Origin: Lithospermum erythrorhizon
Lineage: Eukaryota > Streptophyta > Magnoliopsida > Boraginales > Boraginaceae
Direction of reading: 5' to 3'
Assembly (NCBI GenBank): GCA_019722365.1
Contig: JADFUC010002295.1
Span: forward strand, 372,001 to 436,000
DNA: 64,000 bases
The first letter of the stretch is position 1. Each line of letters starts with the position of its first letter. The translations under genes and the position numbers were made by a program. Below are positions 1 through 12,999 of this stretch, piece after piece. Under the pieces are notes generated by a model. It did no database searches, was not told the DNA's origin, and worked only from the letters and a program-made list of their open reading frames with translations.

Positions 1-341
1 CTTTATATGCACTTATTATGCAACAATAAAGTAAAATGGTGGTATGTTAATAACCATTAGCACAAACATGATGTCAGTAGTATATGCACATATAATATTC
101 ACAGCTCCACTATTAACAATCAACCCACGCCCCCTCGACCCCTAATAACTACAGGAAGATATGAGGTGGTCAACTAATATAAGGGTGAAAAAAATGGAAC
201 AGAAAGTTTGGTATGACTAGACGTAAGAACTACAACAGGGACCTGATAGTACTTTGACATACAGAAATATTCACGTGTATGCAAAAAATTACACATTACC
301 AAAAAGGAAAGAGTTATGAAGATGAAAAAGGAAGTAACTAC

Positions 342-2860
342 CTCTTGTCTTTCTGTCTAGGAGGCTCAATTGGTGGTATTGCAACTGGTGTTTTCAATGA
401 TGATCTACTTGGTGGTGCAACAGCTGTTGCATTTGAACGAACAGACACTGAAGGTCTACCCGCTGATGTGGATCGAGTAGGAGCATCGTGATCCATAAAG
501 TTCCGACCTAACTACACATGATAAGATCATTTAACCCACAGAAGTGCAAGTACAGTATCAAGACACCTTCTTCATTTTCAACAATATCCTTCTTTCAGCT
601 TTCCTATTGCATTAACTACTAATAGTAAGAAAAATATCATTTTCCTTGGATCATCAACCTTTGAAAGTTCTTTTTACAAAATCCAACTAAGACATGGACA
701 TTCCAACTCTTACAGGAGAGTCAAAATCAGTCCACGTTCCACTCAACAAAGTCAACTATCTTGTTTCATATTTCTCCTCATTTCAAAAGATCGACTAGTT
801 TTGAATTTTAATGGTTGACTTTTTAAATTATGAATTCAAATATTCTTGAATACGTCATATAAAACTCAGTGAAAAATATATCAAAAAATAGTTTTTCGAA
901 TATTTTAGCATTAATATGATAATTCTGATTCAAAAACAAAGTTAATCCATTAATTGCTCAATTGCAGTTCTTTGACCGTTCAGCTAAACTAAACGTCTTT
1001 TGAAATAGAGGTAGTGTATCAAATCCAAACATCAACTACCCGACATCATATAAATCCGAACAAAGCAAATCAAATGAAACATCGACATTATATCAGTCTC
1101 AAAAATTCTAAACCAAACCAAAAGTGACAGTATATCGCACATCAAATCCAAAATAAATCACACGAAAACATAAAATCAAACGAAATCCAAACCAACCCAA
1201 TATTACCGCAGGCGAAGGCGATCGATTGGGCCTTGAAAACGCGCTTCTAAAATTTCATCCAGCTGCATACCGTTACTACTGATAAAAACCTGCTAAATGG
1301 TTTATTGAAACTAAACCCAATACTCCTCTCCTCTCTGCTTTATATCGCCAGCAGTTTTGCGGCGTAGCACGTCAACATACGGGTAAATCCAGGCTTACTA
1401 AATTAGTTGTGCGCCGTAATTAACAAATTTTTGGAATTACACTAATATATTAATTGTTAAAAGTGAGGTAAAAATGAAAATATACCTAAAACGCCAAAAA
1501 ATTAATAGACAATATCTTTACTTTGTTTTCTAAAAAAACCACCTTTTCACGTGATGAAGATCCAACTTGATACTATAAGTACTAGGTCACTCACAACTGA
1601 GTCGATTTGATGTTCTTAGAACAATAATACCTCTTTTTTCTTTAAAATCCTCACATAAGCGTGGTAATAAGTAATTGATACATCTAAGTCCTTGGATCCT
1701 CTGGGACAGCTAGCCCCGATTTGATATTCTGGGAATAATTCACACTTTTTCAAAAAGATTCCCCCGCCCACTTCACATTATAAGCAACATGGTGAGAATG
1801 GAACCAGAGACCACTCTAGAAAGTCTCTAAGTCACACAACCACTAACCAAAAGTCGATTAATGTGTTTCTTGGAGATGATAATAATACTTGTTAAAAGAA
1901 ATCGAAAAATGAAGCCCAGAGACTCACAAGTCTGGAAGCACAAATCACTCTTGAAAACAATAATGCTACTTGTTAAAAGAAATTGAAAAACTATGTAAAT
2001 CGAACCGAGACCTCTAAGCCTCTCTCGAAGCATCCTAAAATCACTAAGCCAATCTAATATTCACATAAACAATAATACGGAATACTAGTTATAATAAATT
2101 GAAGAATAATGTAAATCAAACAGAGGAACTCTAAGTATTTGAAATCCTCCTAAAACCACTAGGCCAATTCGATTCGAGGTTCTCGGAAACGATAATACTA
2201 GTTGTTAAAATAAACTGAAAAATCAAGTGAATCGAACCGAGGAACTCTAAGTCTCTCTAGGCCAATTCGATTCGATGTTCTCGGAGACAATAATACTACT
2301 TGTTAAAAGAAACTGAAAAATCAAGTGAATCGAACCGAGGAAATCTAAGTCTCTGGAAGCCACCTAAAACCACTAGTCCAATCCAATATTCTCGAAAACA
2401 ATAATACTACTAGTTTTTATAATAAATTGACAAACTATGTAAATCGAACCGAAACCTCTAAGTGTCTAGAAGCCTCCTAAAACCACTGGACCAATTCGAT
2501 ATTCTCGAAAACAACAATACTACTAGTTTTTATAATAAATTGAAAAACTATGTAAATCGAACCAGACCTCTAAGTGCCTCCTAAAAGCACTAGACCAATT
2601 CGATATTCTCGAAAACAATAATACTACAGCTCGTTATAATAAATTAAAAAATTCCGTATCACCTGAGCCAAGCGCTGCGCCGCCGCTTTGGCCGCCACGT
2701 TTTGCGTTCTTTTAATACTTGACATCCCGATTGCCGGCGGAGGGAAGCGGGATTTGGGATGAGCTGGTGACCCCACGGGGGAGGAGGAACCGGTGCTGCT
2801 TGATCCGCCGCTCCATTGGCGGTTGTACACCGGACTTTCCGTTCTCCGGCGAGGATCCAT
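342..2860 (-). CDS. SCD2: SCD2-like coiled-coil protein, 5' part (partial; runs off left edge)
   Basis: Two exons can be read. Exon 1 (2860-2663) opens [19 protein letters not shown] and continues through a Ser/Pro-rich stretch into [18 protein letters not shown], the conserved N-terminus of plant STOMATAL CYTOKINESIS DEFECTIVE 2 proteins; it stops at an AG|GT donor in phase 0. A downstream exon (511-342, acceptor at 512-513; an acceptor giving 507 also works) reads [20 protein letters not shown] and ends [12 protein letters not shown] at an AG|GT donor, again as in SCD2. Family knowledge: SCD2 acts with the DENN protein SCD1 in post-Golgi/endocytic trafficking and cytokinesis. The acidic segment expected between these exons was not found with confidence, so either the exon is diverged or the gene is damaged. 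The coiled-coil body lies beyond the left edge. The intron carries a tandem-repeat array. Confidence 0.82.
1808..2657. repeat. Tandem repeat array in SCD2 intron 1 (~8 units of about 90-117 bp)
   Basis: Successive units share the core pieces 'aatcgaaccgagg', 'ctctaagtctct', 'cctaaaaccactag', 'ccaattcgat', 'ttctcgaaaacaataatact' and 'ttgttaaaa'. Unit starts are near 1808, 1918, 2008, 2123, 2240, 2337, 2450 and 2563. The units diverge toward the 1800 end and are most alike at 2337-2600. The array ends a few bases inside the splice donor of exon 1. Confidence 0.9.
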
Positions 2861-5800
2861 TTCTATAGTTCTATGATTCTCCTGCTAGCTATATATGTTA
2901 TATATGTATGTATATTTATGGTTGACTTTTTATTGGGACGAGTTTTCGAGTCGAGTTTTGTTGAGATGTGTTGATTTGGATTTGACTTCCTTGGTTTTAG
3001 GTTGAGATTTAATAGAGCATAGATGATTTAGTTGACTTGGTTAGTTTTCGAGTTGAAGTTTGTAGAGATGAGCTGGTTTAGATTTGACTCGGTTTGGACA
3101 GGAGGAAGTTTTCGAGTAAAATTTTGTCTAGAGTTTGACTTGATTTATACTTGAATTGGTTTGGACTAGCTTTCCACGATTAATTTTGTCGAGAGTTGGG
3201 ACGTTTATGCTTGAATTGGTTTGGGATGTTTCAGGCAGAATGCTGACCGATACGTAATTTGATTTTTGTTTCAGTTAACTTTATCGAGATTTTAACTTGA
3301 TTTATATTTGAATTGGTTTAGACTAGCTTCCGAGGAGAACTTTGTCCACACTCGAACTTCATTTTTATTTGACTTGGTTTGCACTAACGCGAGGAACCTT
3401 TTTTTAGTGAAATTTTGTTTTGAATTTGACTTGGCTTGGATTAGTTTTGAGAAGATTTTTCTTTTCGAGTTAGATTTTATCGAGACTGGCTTGATTCACC
3501 TTTGTCTAGTTTGCAATAGCGTTCGAGAGGGTCTCTTTTCAAATGATACGTAGTATTTTGTTGACGCTCTGACTTGAATTATGTTTGAATGCGTTTTGCA
3601 CTAGCTCATGTGTATAAATTGAACTATAGAAGTATAGAACCAATTAACCAAACATCAATTTAAGTTCGAGAAAATTGGCAAACTAACATCTATTTAAGCA
3701 AGTATTTAAAATCTAGCACCACACTAATTTTCTCTTTCTTGCTTGAATAGCTTCAGCATAAATTATGCTATGCTTTTCGCCATCTTGGCCCTAATCCACT
3801 ACCCATGGCCATATTTGCCCCAACTTCCCTTGTACTCTCCACTTCCTCGCTGCACCCACCTACATTCCCCACTGATACGCCCACTTTCCTGCCAAAATCA
3901 TGGCCCCAATTCGCCGTTATACGAAAATCGTGACTCTCCTTGCTCCTGTGAAGTGTCTTCAGGTTTTGAGGTAGTTTAGATAATTTACATGAGGGGTAGA
4001 ACCGACATGCAAAGGGGAATTAAAATCTTAGATTTAAGAGCAGTCCAAATGAGTGCTAGTTTGCCAATTTTCTCATTTAAGTTCAACCAATTTAGTAATA
4101 GATTCGATAGAGTTTGGATTTGTAGGAATAAAACATTAGAAGTTCAAGTGCCCAACTAAGTTTTAGAGGGAGTGAGTGAGAGACCAATACATGACCGAGA
4201 AAATTGGGAAAATAGCACTAGTTTGACTAGTTCTTTAATTTTAGCCAGCGCGATTAATTTTCTTTGAATAAATGGCTTATTTGTAAAGAGATTAAATTTA
4301 GTCTGGCTGCTTTTCATTTCTTGCTTAAAATTCAAAGAAACCCATACTTCACAGCCATATTTGAAGTTTTATTTTCATAAAAATAAAATGATTTCCACCT
4401 TCATAATGATCATGTTTATGTTGAAATTGATTTAGTACTTTGGCACATTGTTGAATATTTTTGCTCCGTCATTGGTTTCGTGATTTGAAGTGATTGTATT
4501 CCGGTTTTTTCCATAATGTGATCAAAATATCATGGTTGGTACAAATAAAGGATTACAAAACCCTGTGAATTGAGGAACTCAAAAGTACAAATTCAATTAA
4601 GAGACACAGACCAACATCAAAGGTAATAGATAGATGCAAAACACTCTGAGGATTTTCATACTCCAAAAACAAACCTCAAACACAAAACAAACCTCAAACA
4701 CAGATCCATAGAGTTTCACTGACAATAAGTAATCAGAAATTTTTTTTAACAATTATGTAGATTCAGAAATCGACATCAGTGACATCGTGTTGGGAGAAAC
4801 ATAAGTTGGTGAGAATAGTGGTCATGAGACATTATATCAGGACAAATCTGCATTAAACTTGATTTCAACTTCTTTGCTGTAATTAAAGGAAACAAAAGAT
4901 TGATTATTGTTGTATGGGTAAAAAATTGATTATAACATAATTGAGCTAAAAATAATTACAAATAGCTCTAAAAGATTCACTAATTATCTAATGAGATTCA
5001 ACTTTAGAAACTCCAATAATAATTGACAATACTAACACATAAATTATAACTTTAAAAATAATGAGTAAACAAATAAAATGAATTATACTTTTGATGATGA
5101 AGTAATAAAATTTTACAAAGTTAGATATAAATACATATAAAAAAATACATCATTTTGAATTAATTAAAAATGATAAATTATAATTTATCGTCAAGTGATC
5201 AATTCAAATAATGATTATCGAAAGAATAAGCTGACTGCCAATTTACTCGTTCAAAAAATAATGATTGCTGAACTATAATGTAACCAAATAACAATGAGAA
5301 TTAAAATCATTAAGTATAAAAACTTACTCATGAAAAAGTTGACTTTATGTTACATTCTATTGGATAATGAAAATAATTAATTATGTTTATGTTATTACTT
5401 CGTTTTCTAATTATGTTTAACAGACTTTGTCAAATAGTACAATTGTCCTCAGCATAAAACTAATAACGAAATATTGACTGTAATATTGAAGAATTAAATA
5501 AATAATTATATTAAAATGTTTAGAAGTTACATTCCTCATTGTGCGCCCTTTTCATAGTTATACAAAAATAGCATATTATTTGTTACATAAATACCCATTA
5601 TTTTATAATAGATATATAATTTCAACGTCATCAACTCAAATAGTAAGAGAAAAGATTACCAATATTAACTTTTTGTTCATTTTCTTAGAGCAATTCATAT
5701 AAAAGTATTGTTTTTGGAATAAAGATAATCAAAAGCTTCCAAAGATATTATAATTTAACCACTTTCTATATCTCCCGACCATTAATAGTTCTTAGGTAAT

Positions 5801-7776
5801 TTTTTTAAATAATTTTTATATTCTTTAAACAATTATTCTAGATGAAATTATATCATCGGTATGTTTTACTGCATTCTGTAGAGCATGAAATGCGATGAAA
5901 GGAACGTGGAAGATGTCAAAACATTTTCTCTTTCGTTAATATTTAAACTGAATGAAAATATTCATTGTGGTTTGATGTTTACATTTAGTCGTTTGTTTTA
6001 GAGTTAACGTTGTAGTTTTTATACTTTTGATCATAATAAAAACCAAAGAGTTGAATAAATAAATACAAAAAATATACTTTGTGATTAACTAAAATGAAGT
6101 TATAATTTATAATTAAGTGATCAATTGAAATAATGGTTATCAAACTATAATAATAGTACAAATAATGAGAATTAAAAATTATTAAACATAAAAACACCTC
6201 TTGAAGAAGTTACAATTTTATGTTGCATGGTTCTATTGGATAATTAAAATAAATAATTATGTTTATGTTATTACTTCATTCTAATTATAGCTCATAATTA
6301 AAATATTTGAAAGTTACATGATTACCGTTATTCAACTTTTTGAGAGTTCACACCCAGCCAATATTGAAGAATTAAAATAAATAATTATAATTATGTATTT
6401 GCTTGTAATAACTCACAGTAAAATGTTTACATGATTCGTTATTTCAACTTTTTCTTAGTTTACACAAAAATAACATATTATTTGTTTTATAAATAGTTAT
6501 TATTTTATACTAATTTATTTTGACGAGAGAAAAGAATCTGATATCAGCTTTTTATTAGACTAGAATGATTTAATATACGTGTTGTTAATATTTGGAGTAA
6601 GCACCCAAAGAAAGCTTGAAGGACGTTAGATTATAACTCTTTCTATAAACTAGTAGTACTTAGGTAATTCTAGAATCTGTTTCAAACTATGTGAGCCATT
6701 ATTATAGTTCGGGTATATTATGGGTATGTTTTCTACTTTTATTAGAGCAGAGAAATCAATGAAAGACAACGAAAGAGATGTCAAGACATTTTTGGAATTT
6801 TAAGTGAGAAACGTTTAGGCGAATAAGCAGAAATATAAATGCCGAACCTCTATTATTAATTATTGGTTGTAAAGAATATAATAATAAGATTTGAAAAGTT
6901 TAAATTATTCTTTTAGGTCAATAAAATTAAATTTATTTTCAAAAAAATATGGAGTATTTTATAAAAAAAATTGAAAATAGTAAATTTCAACATATATGGA
7001 GGAAGTATTTGAAATGCTGAAATAATTAAATATTACAATTAGTAAAAGTATAATTCAAAAAAATAAATAGGACATTGTTTGCATTTGACATAAAATTAAT
7101 ATGGTATAAGAAAAATCTATTCATAGTTTTAATAAATAATATATGATTTATATTATTTAATGTCACATACTCAAATTGTAAAATTATTATAAATTATTTT
7201 TGTATTATAATAGACTAAACCTCAAAAATAAAATTTATATTTTCAGCACAAAATTGTCTACGTCACGTTGCGCGTAATATGCTACTAGTGTATATAAATG
7301 CAAGGACTAACATAAACAACAAGGCAATGGTAGCCGTAGAGAATTTTGAACCACACTATTTAAATTGAGGTTGTGTATCTAAAAAGATAATAATAATTAA
7401 AGTCAATATTTTAAAACAATGTATCTTATATTATTAAAAAGAAAAAAAAATTCATAATTTCTTCAATATATATACAATGCACATCGTACTATTTCAAAAC
7501 ACGAGGACATTAGAAAGTTACGAAAATGAGATATATAGTAGATTATTTCCGAAGTTTCCACAATAAAATGAGTTCTTGAAACACCAATTTATCTTTTATC
7601 TTTTTATTTATCTCCTGATGCTACAAGAACACTACCATGTGTCAGAGTACTCATAAAATCTGACAAACCACTCATTTGTTATTTATAAACTCCTCATCTA
7701 ACAAAGCTGCAACAACACCATTTCTTTGAGAAGAAAACACAACAATTTTCAACCAAATACTAGTAATAAAAACAAA
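2861..7776. other. Spacer between SCD2 and glutamine synthetase
   Basis: The SCD2 promoter lies at the left end of this stretch. From about 2925 to 3610 a degenerate short tandem repeat fills the sequence (separate entry). From 4200 onward the DNA is strongly AT-rich and holds copies of a dispersed repeat (5340-5620 and 6220-6500). No credible gene was seen; the short open frames have no splice context or recognisable domains. Confidence 0.6.
2925..3610. repeat. Degenerate ~60-65 bp tandem repeat upstream of SCD2
   Basis: Phrases such as 'agttttcgagt', 'attttgtcgaga', 'tttgacttgattta' and 'tgaattggtttggactag' recur about every 60-65 bp, with many substitutions. Open frames across it are by-products of the repeat and not genes. 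Confidence 0.7.
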
Positions 7777-10581
7777 ATGTCTGAGCTTTTGAATATTGCA
7801 AATTTGGATCTCTCTAGTGTTACCGGCAAAATCATCGCCGAATACATATGGTTTGATCACAGATCTATTATCTTTTATGTTCTTATATATTATTAACCAT
7901 ACAATAAAGAAATGATTGACGTTGTTCACATGTCAGGTAGAGCTTTGATAGAATTAATTATTTATTATTTTAATAAATATAAAATTTATATAATTAGATT
8001 CGTTTTTAAAAATAGTTTCGTAATATTTAAAAAATATATAGTTCAAGAATAAGGTGAAGGTAAAAGTAAATTTTCATATGTAGAAACTTCCATCATTTTA
8101 AATTTGGATGGAGTACTATTTCAACCTCTTCTTGATGTTTGTGTCTACATGCTATATATAGTACACACCATGGTTGGAACGTAAGAGGGATGAGAGATTG
8201 AGAGGGGGCGATGAATTCTTTAACTTTGAAAAAGATCATATATTTATACATTGTTTTAGAATAACAATTGTTTTTCTTAAAGTTATTTATATGAAATGAA
8301 GGGAGTATATAATTAACTACATTTTAAGTAATAATAATAATAATAATAATAATTAGCAGTCACCAATTACGAAAAATATTTATGTTATCCTATTCAAGAT
8401 TTGTCGTAGACGTTACATATCGTTTTCAATTGTTCATGCACGTTTAGAAATTGCATGGCTTTCTAAAAAAATATTGGATTTTTAATTTGGGGTTGGGGTG
8501 ATTTGAGATATTTATTGTTTGGTTTTGTTATTCATTGATCAGGATTGGTGGAACTGGCATGGACCTTAGGAGCAAGGCCAGGGTAATAATTCTTTACCAT
8601 ATTTTTTGGGGCTTAATAAAATTGTATATTTTTTTCTTTATTTTTAATATTTTTCCTATGATATTAGACCTTGAGTGATGGACCAGTGACAGATCCATCA
8701 AAGCTTCCAAAATGGAACTATGATGGTTCCAGTACAGAACAAGCCAGTGGTGATGACAGTGAAGTTATTATACAGTATACTTGGCTTATGTCCTTCTATA
8801 CATAAATTTCAAATGTAATTAAAAACTTGTTATTAATTGTATTTATTGTGTTTATTTAGCCCTCAGGCATTTTAAAGGACCTTTCAGGAGATTCTTTATA
8901 ATAGGTTATGTGTGATGCTTATACTCGGCTCTAGTTCCAACCAACAAAAGAGCTGAAATAAGCATAATATTTCCAGTAATCCTACAGTCGCTGAAGGCTG
9001 GTTTTGTTTATCACCTTCATTTTTCTTTCTTTGGCGTCGCGAATTACTAAGATTGAACTAACTTCAAGAAATTTATAGGTATGGAATTGAACAAGAGTAC
9101 ACCTTATTGCAGAAAGGTTCAAACTGGCCACTAGGTTGGCCTCTTGGTGGCTTCCCTGGACCTCAGGTACCACAATAATGATCCCCAGATTTCCAATTTC
9201 GATTACCATTATCATATATTCCACATTTGATTAATCCTTTGAATAATTGAGTATATACATTGCTTTGATGATATGATAACAGGGACCATACTATTGTGGT
9301 GTTGGTGCTGAGAATTCCTTCGGCCGCAATATTGTGGATGCTCACTATAAGGCTTGTTTGTATGCTGGAATCAACATCAGTGGAGTCAATGCAGAAGTTA
9401 TGCCTGGACAAGTAAAGCTCTCATCAATATATATTTTACCGTCTCTGATATTATAGTTTCTTGAATCATTTTTTTCTTTATGTTATTAATGCATTGTTTT
9501 TTTTTCCTGCTATGATAAAGTGGGAATTTCAAGTTGGTCCTGCTGTTGGCATTTCTGCTGGTGATGAGGTTTGGGTGGCTCGATACATCCTAGAGGTAAA
9601 TAAATCCCTATAAGATCTTGAAGTTATGGCCTGAATCATCTGTACCAATTGATGTCTCGATAGGTGACACATCAATAATGAGTTTTCACATGTGTAGTTC
9701 TAAATATAAAAATAAAATTTACTTTAACGTAATGAATCACACTGTACGAGGTTAGTAATTCGATTGAAACGAGACTTGACATGTGTCAGGTGGTCCCGGA
9801 CTTGAAGTTATTCCTTTGATTAATAGAAGAGGATTGTTTTTCTTAAATCTCTAATTGTTCTCCTTTTCCTTTTATCAATCAGAGGGTTGCAGAAATAGCT
9901 GGAGTTGTTGTTTCTTTTGATCCAAAGCCAGTTCCTGTAAGAATCTGTTATATATTTTGCATGATTGCCACTCCAATTATTAGTTAATCAGAATATATTA
10001 TAATATATTATTGCCTCAAAATATTGTACCAGGGTGATTGGAATGGAGCTGGTGCACACACAAACTACAGGTTTGATCATATTAAAATCCTTTTATTTTA
10101 GTATTCCTTGAAGTTATTTTATAATATGAGATCAAACAGCAAAGGGTTGCTTAAAATTTCCATACTTCTTGCCAATAGTACAAAGTCCATGAGAAATGAT
10201 GGAGGCATTGATGTTATCAACAAGGCAATTGAGAAGCTCAGCTTGAAGCACAAGGAACACATTTCTGCCTATGGCGAAGGCAATGAGCGTCGCCTCACAG
10301 GAAAACATGAAACCGCTAGCATCGACTCCTTCTCATGGGTGAGAAACAAAACCTGTCATTTCTCAAACAATGTACTACATATTGACACATAAAGAGACTC
10401 ATGTTATTTTACATCTTTAAATGTGGTTGAATTGCAGGGTGTGGCTAACCGTGGAGCATCGGTTAGGGTTGGAAGGGACACAGAGAAGGCAGGCAAGGGT
10501 TACTTTGAGGACAGAAGGCCTGCTTCAAACATGGATCCTTACATTGTGACTTCCATGATTGCAGAAACCACCATCCTCTGA
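7777..10581 (+). pseudogene. GLN1: Cytosolic glutamine synthetase (GS1) with a broken exon 4
   Basis: Eleven exons were traced: 7777-7850, 8543-8582, 8668-8774, 8860-9000, 9079-9166, 9283-9411, 9521-9595, 9883-9936, 10033-10070, 10179-10338, 10438-10581. All junctions are GT-AG and in phase. GS1 joins ammonium to glutamate using ATP in the cytosol. The start reads MSELLNIANLDLSSVTGKII, and active-site segments survive: [37 protein letters not shown] and the final ETTIL. The family is usually about 356 residues; these exons sum to 350 codons. Exon 4 is wrecked: an in-frame TAA at 8873-8875 and several compensating indels across the region normally reading PQAIFKDPFR to NPTVAE. Either it is a recent pseudogene, or it is expressed with exon 4 skipped, which keeps frame. 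The 3' UTR runs to about 10.8 kb. Confidence 0.88.
8329..8354. repeat. (TAA)n microsatellite
   Basis: About eight TAA units lie within intron 1 of the glutamine synthetase gene. Confidence 0.9.
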
Positions 10582-10787
10582 GAACCTTAAGATAGTCAAA
10601 ACTTTAACATTTTCTTGATTTTGTCATTTCCAGTATTTTTTCCAAGACATTTGAACAATTTTTTTTAGGTATCCTGAGAATAATCTCAGAGAATTTGAAT
10701 AAATTGTGGCTTTGTTAGTTTGTTTTAGTGTTCCTTTTTAGTTTTGCATTGTAAAGCTTGAATCAAACTAATGATATCTAGGTTACA

Positions 10788-10793
10788 AATAAA
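10788..10793 (+). terminator. Polyadenylation signal of the glutamine synthetase gene
   Basis: A canonical AATAAA sits about 205 bases after the stop codon, in an AT-rich 3' UTR context. Confidence 0.5.
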
Positions 10794-12999
10794 GTGTCAA
10801 CTTAGTACATTAGACTACTCTTGTATTTTCATTTTTTCAGGTTTGATCTATATATTGTAATACTGAGTAAAAAACTATACTCGGAAATACATATATACAA
10901 ATTCAAATGAAACTATGTTTAAGAAATTTAAATAGTACAAATAAACTAGCTGAAGGGATTTAAATGCTACATACGGTCCTATATCATTCTATGATTTGTT
11001 TTAAAATTACTACAATTTATGTACTGATTCATTTGCATCTTGTATTGCTTCTACCTGGTAAGTTTCTTTTTTCTCTCTAAAAACTATCTAAAATTCTTAA
11101 AAAAAAAATTCTTAATTTTCTCGGGTAATTAACAAGTTTCTATAGATATGTAAATATAATTCCAAGAATGAAATATATATGTGTATCGTTTAGTGATGTC
11201 GGATCTAATGAAAATATGAAGATATAAGCGGAGATTGAAGAAGGTCGGTTCGGAGTTTACGGCAACAAAGTTGGAAAAACAATTTATGATGAAACCACAT
11301 GTGCTGAATAATAGAATGTTTAAATTTTTTGATTAGTATTAATTAGTTGTTGGCAGTTGTAGTTACATTCTTCATATTTAATTTGATTTTGCTCTCTTGT
11401 TGGATAATTTATTTTATATTATTAATGTTTTTTTCTTAGATGCAAATACAATTGGAGAAGTTTGATTTTGAATTGAATTCTATATAAATGTATTGACGGA
11501 TAGAGTTTACTCGTTGTCTTCTTGACCTCCCATTTTATTAGTGTTTTGCCGGACATCGAGTTTCTATATATTCACCCTTATATCCAATATTTTTAGTGAA
11601 GATTGAATTTCTCAAATTTGTTCATTACTTTTTATACTCTTTAATTTTTCTAATAACTAATATTATGGTGAAAATGCAACCCATATATAAAAAAATATTG
11701 ATCTACCGATTCCGTGGATTTGATTTTTCCTTTGATGATCTTGATTTTTAAATTGAAACGACAAAAGAAATCATATTGATAAAGTGAAGGTGCAAAATCG
11801 AAACAATCAGTTGCGATAGATGAAGAGTACGCAAAACAAAACGATTTAAAAAACGAGGTGTGTTTGTTTGAATGGGCATATGTGTTATAAGACTCAAATT
11901 CCCTTTTTAAGTTTAATTTATGTCATCTCATATTGAAGGAGACTTCTATGATTTTGATTGTTTCTTTACCAAACCGGCTGTCTTTCAACTTTGAGTTCTT
12001 TAATTTTTCTTATTTGAATTTTTCACACTTAAGTTTAGTTAAATATAGTATTTTTTTATATTACTTGCCGGTTTAAATATAGTATTTTATATTAATTACA
12101 GGATTTTCTTACTTATTTGATTTGATATCGTCTTATGTTGAGGATATATGAAATTTAAAATGGCTAAAAATGGAGAAAGACTAACAAAAAACACGACTCT
12201 TTTAGCGTATGTAGAGGATGCATGGCTAAAAAGATCATGAAAAGATTTTGTCAGGTATCCATTTGGTGATGCATTTTAGCGGAATCATTTCAAATAAGTA
12301 TGCTCTTAGCATGTATTAGTCTATTAGTTCATCTATTAGTATCTATTAGTCTTTATTAAATCGGTTCGAGGATGAGTGCTGATAGCGTTTCTCATATTTA
12401 ACGTTCTTTTTGGGTGCTTACGATGCCGAGCGGAAACTAAGTAGCAATATTTAAGGTTATTTATATCGTTTTATAACTTGTTTGATTAATGTTGTATTGG
12501 TAGCTCTATTCATCTTAGTAGAAGTAAATTATTTATGAAACTTGTTTATGTTTGTTGATCAAATTTGCATCTTACCGTCTCATTATAGTTACCAAATAAA
12601 GGTGAAAATAGGTGTCGTTAAGTAACACACAAATTAGATAAATTTATTTGGTTCAACATTATATATTTACTAATTGCCAATTATTACAATAACCCACTTG
12701 AGAGGTCAGTGAGCATCATAGACTAAGAGGAGAGTGAAATCCTCATTTTTACTTTAAATACCATCTTTAGAAGGTTGGATAAAAGTGATGATGTTACAAA
12801 ATTGATAATATAAATCTGACCTTGAGAGTACTGAGAGATAGAAAACTTCTTGGTGTGTCAGCATTTAATACCGTGCGCTTCTTAGTACCATCCGACAATC
12901 AAATTTGCCATAAGAGGTAAATCGAAGCAGATTGAGAGATTCATGAAATGAATTAATATATAGTTTGTTATTTTATTGCGTGCATTTCTCATGAAGTTA

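Noticed and set aside
7672..9411. Minus-strand open frames across the glutamine synthetase gene
   Set aside because: They are antisense to clearly spliced GS exons and have no domain of their own.
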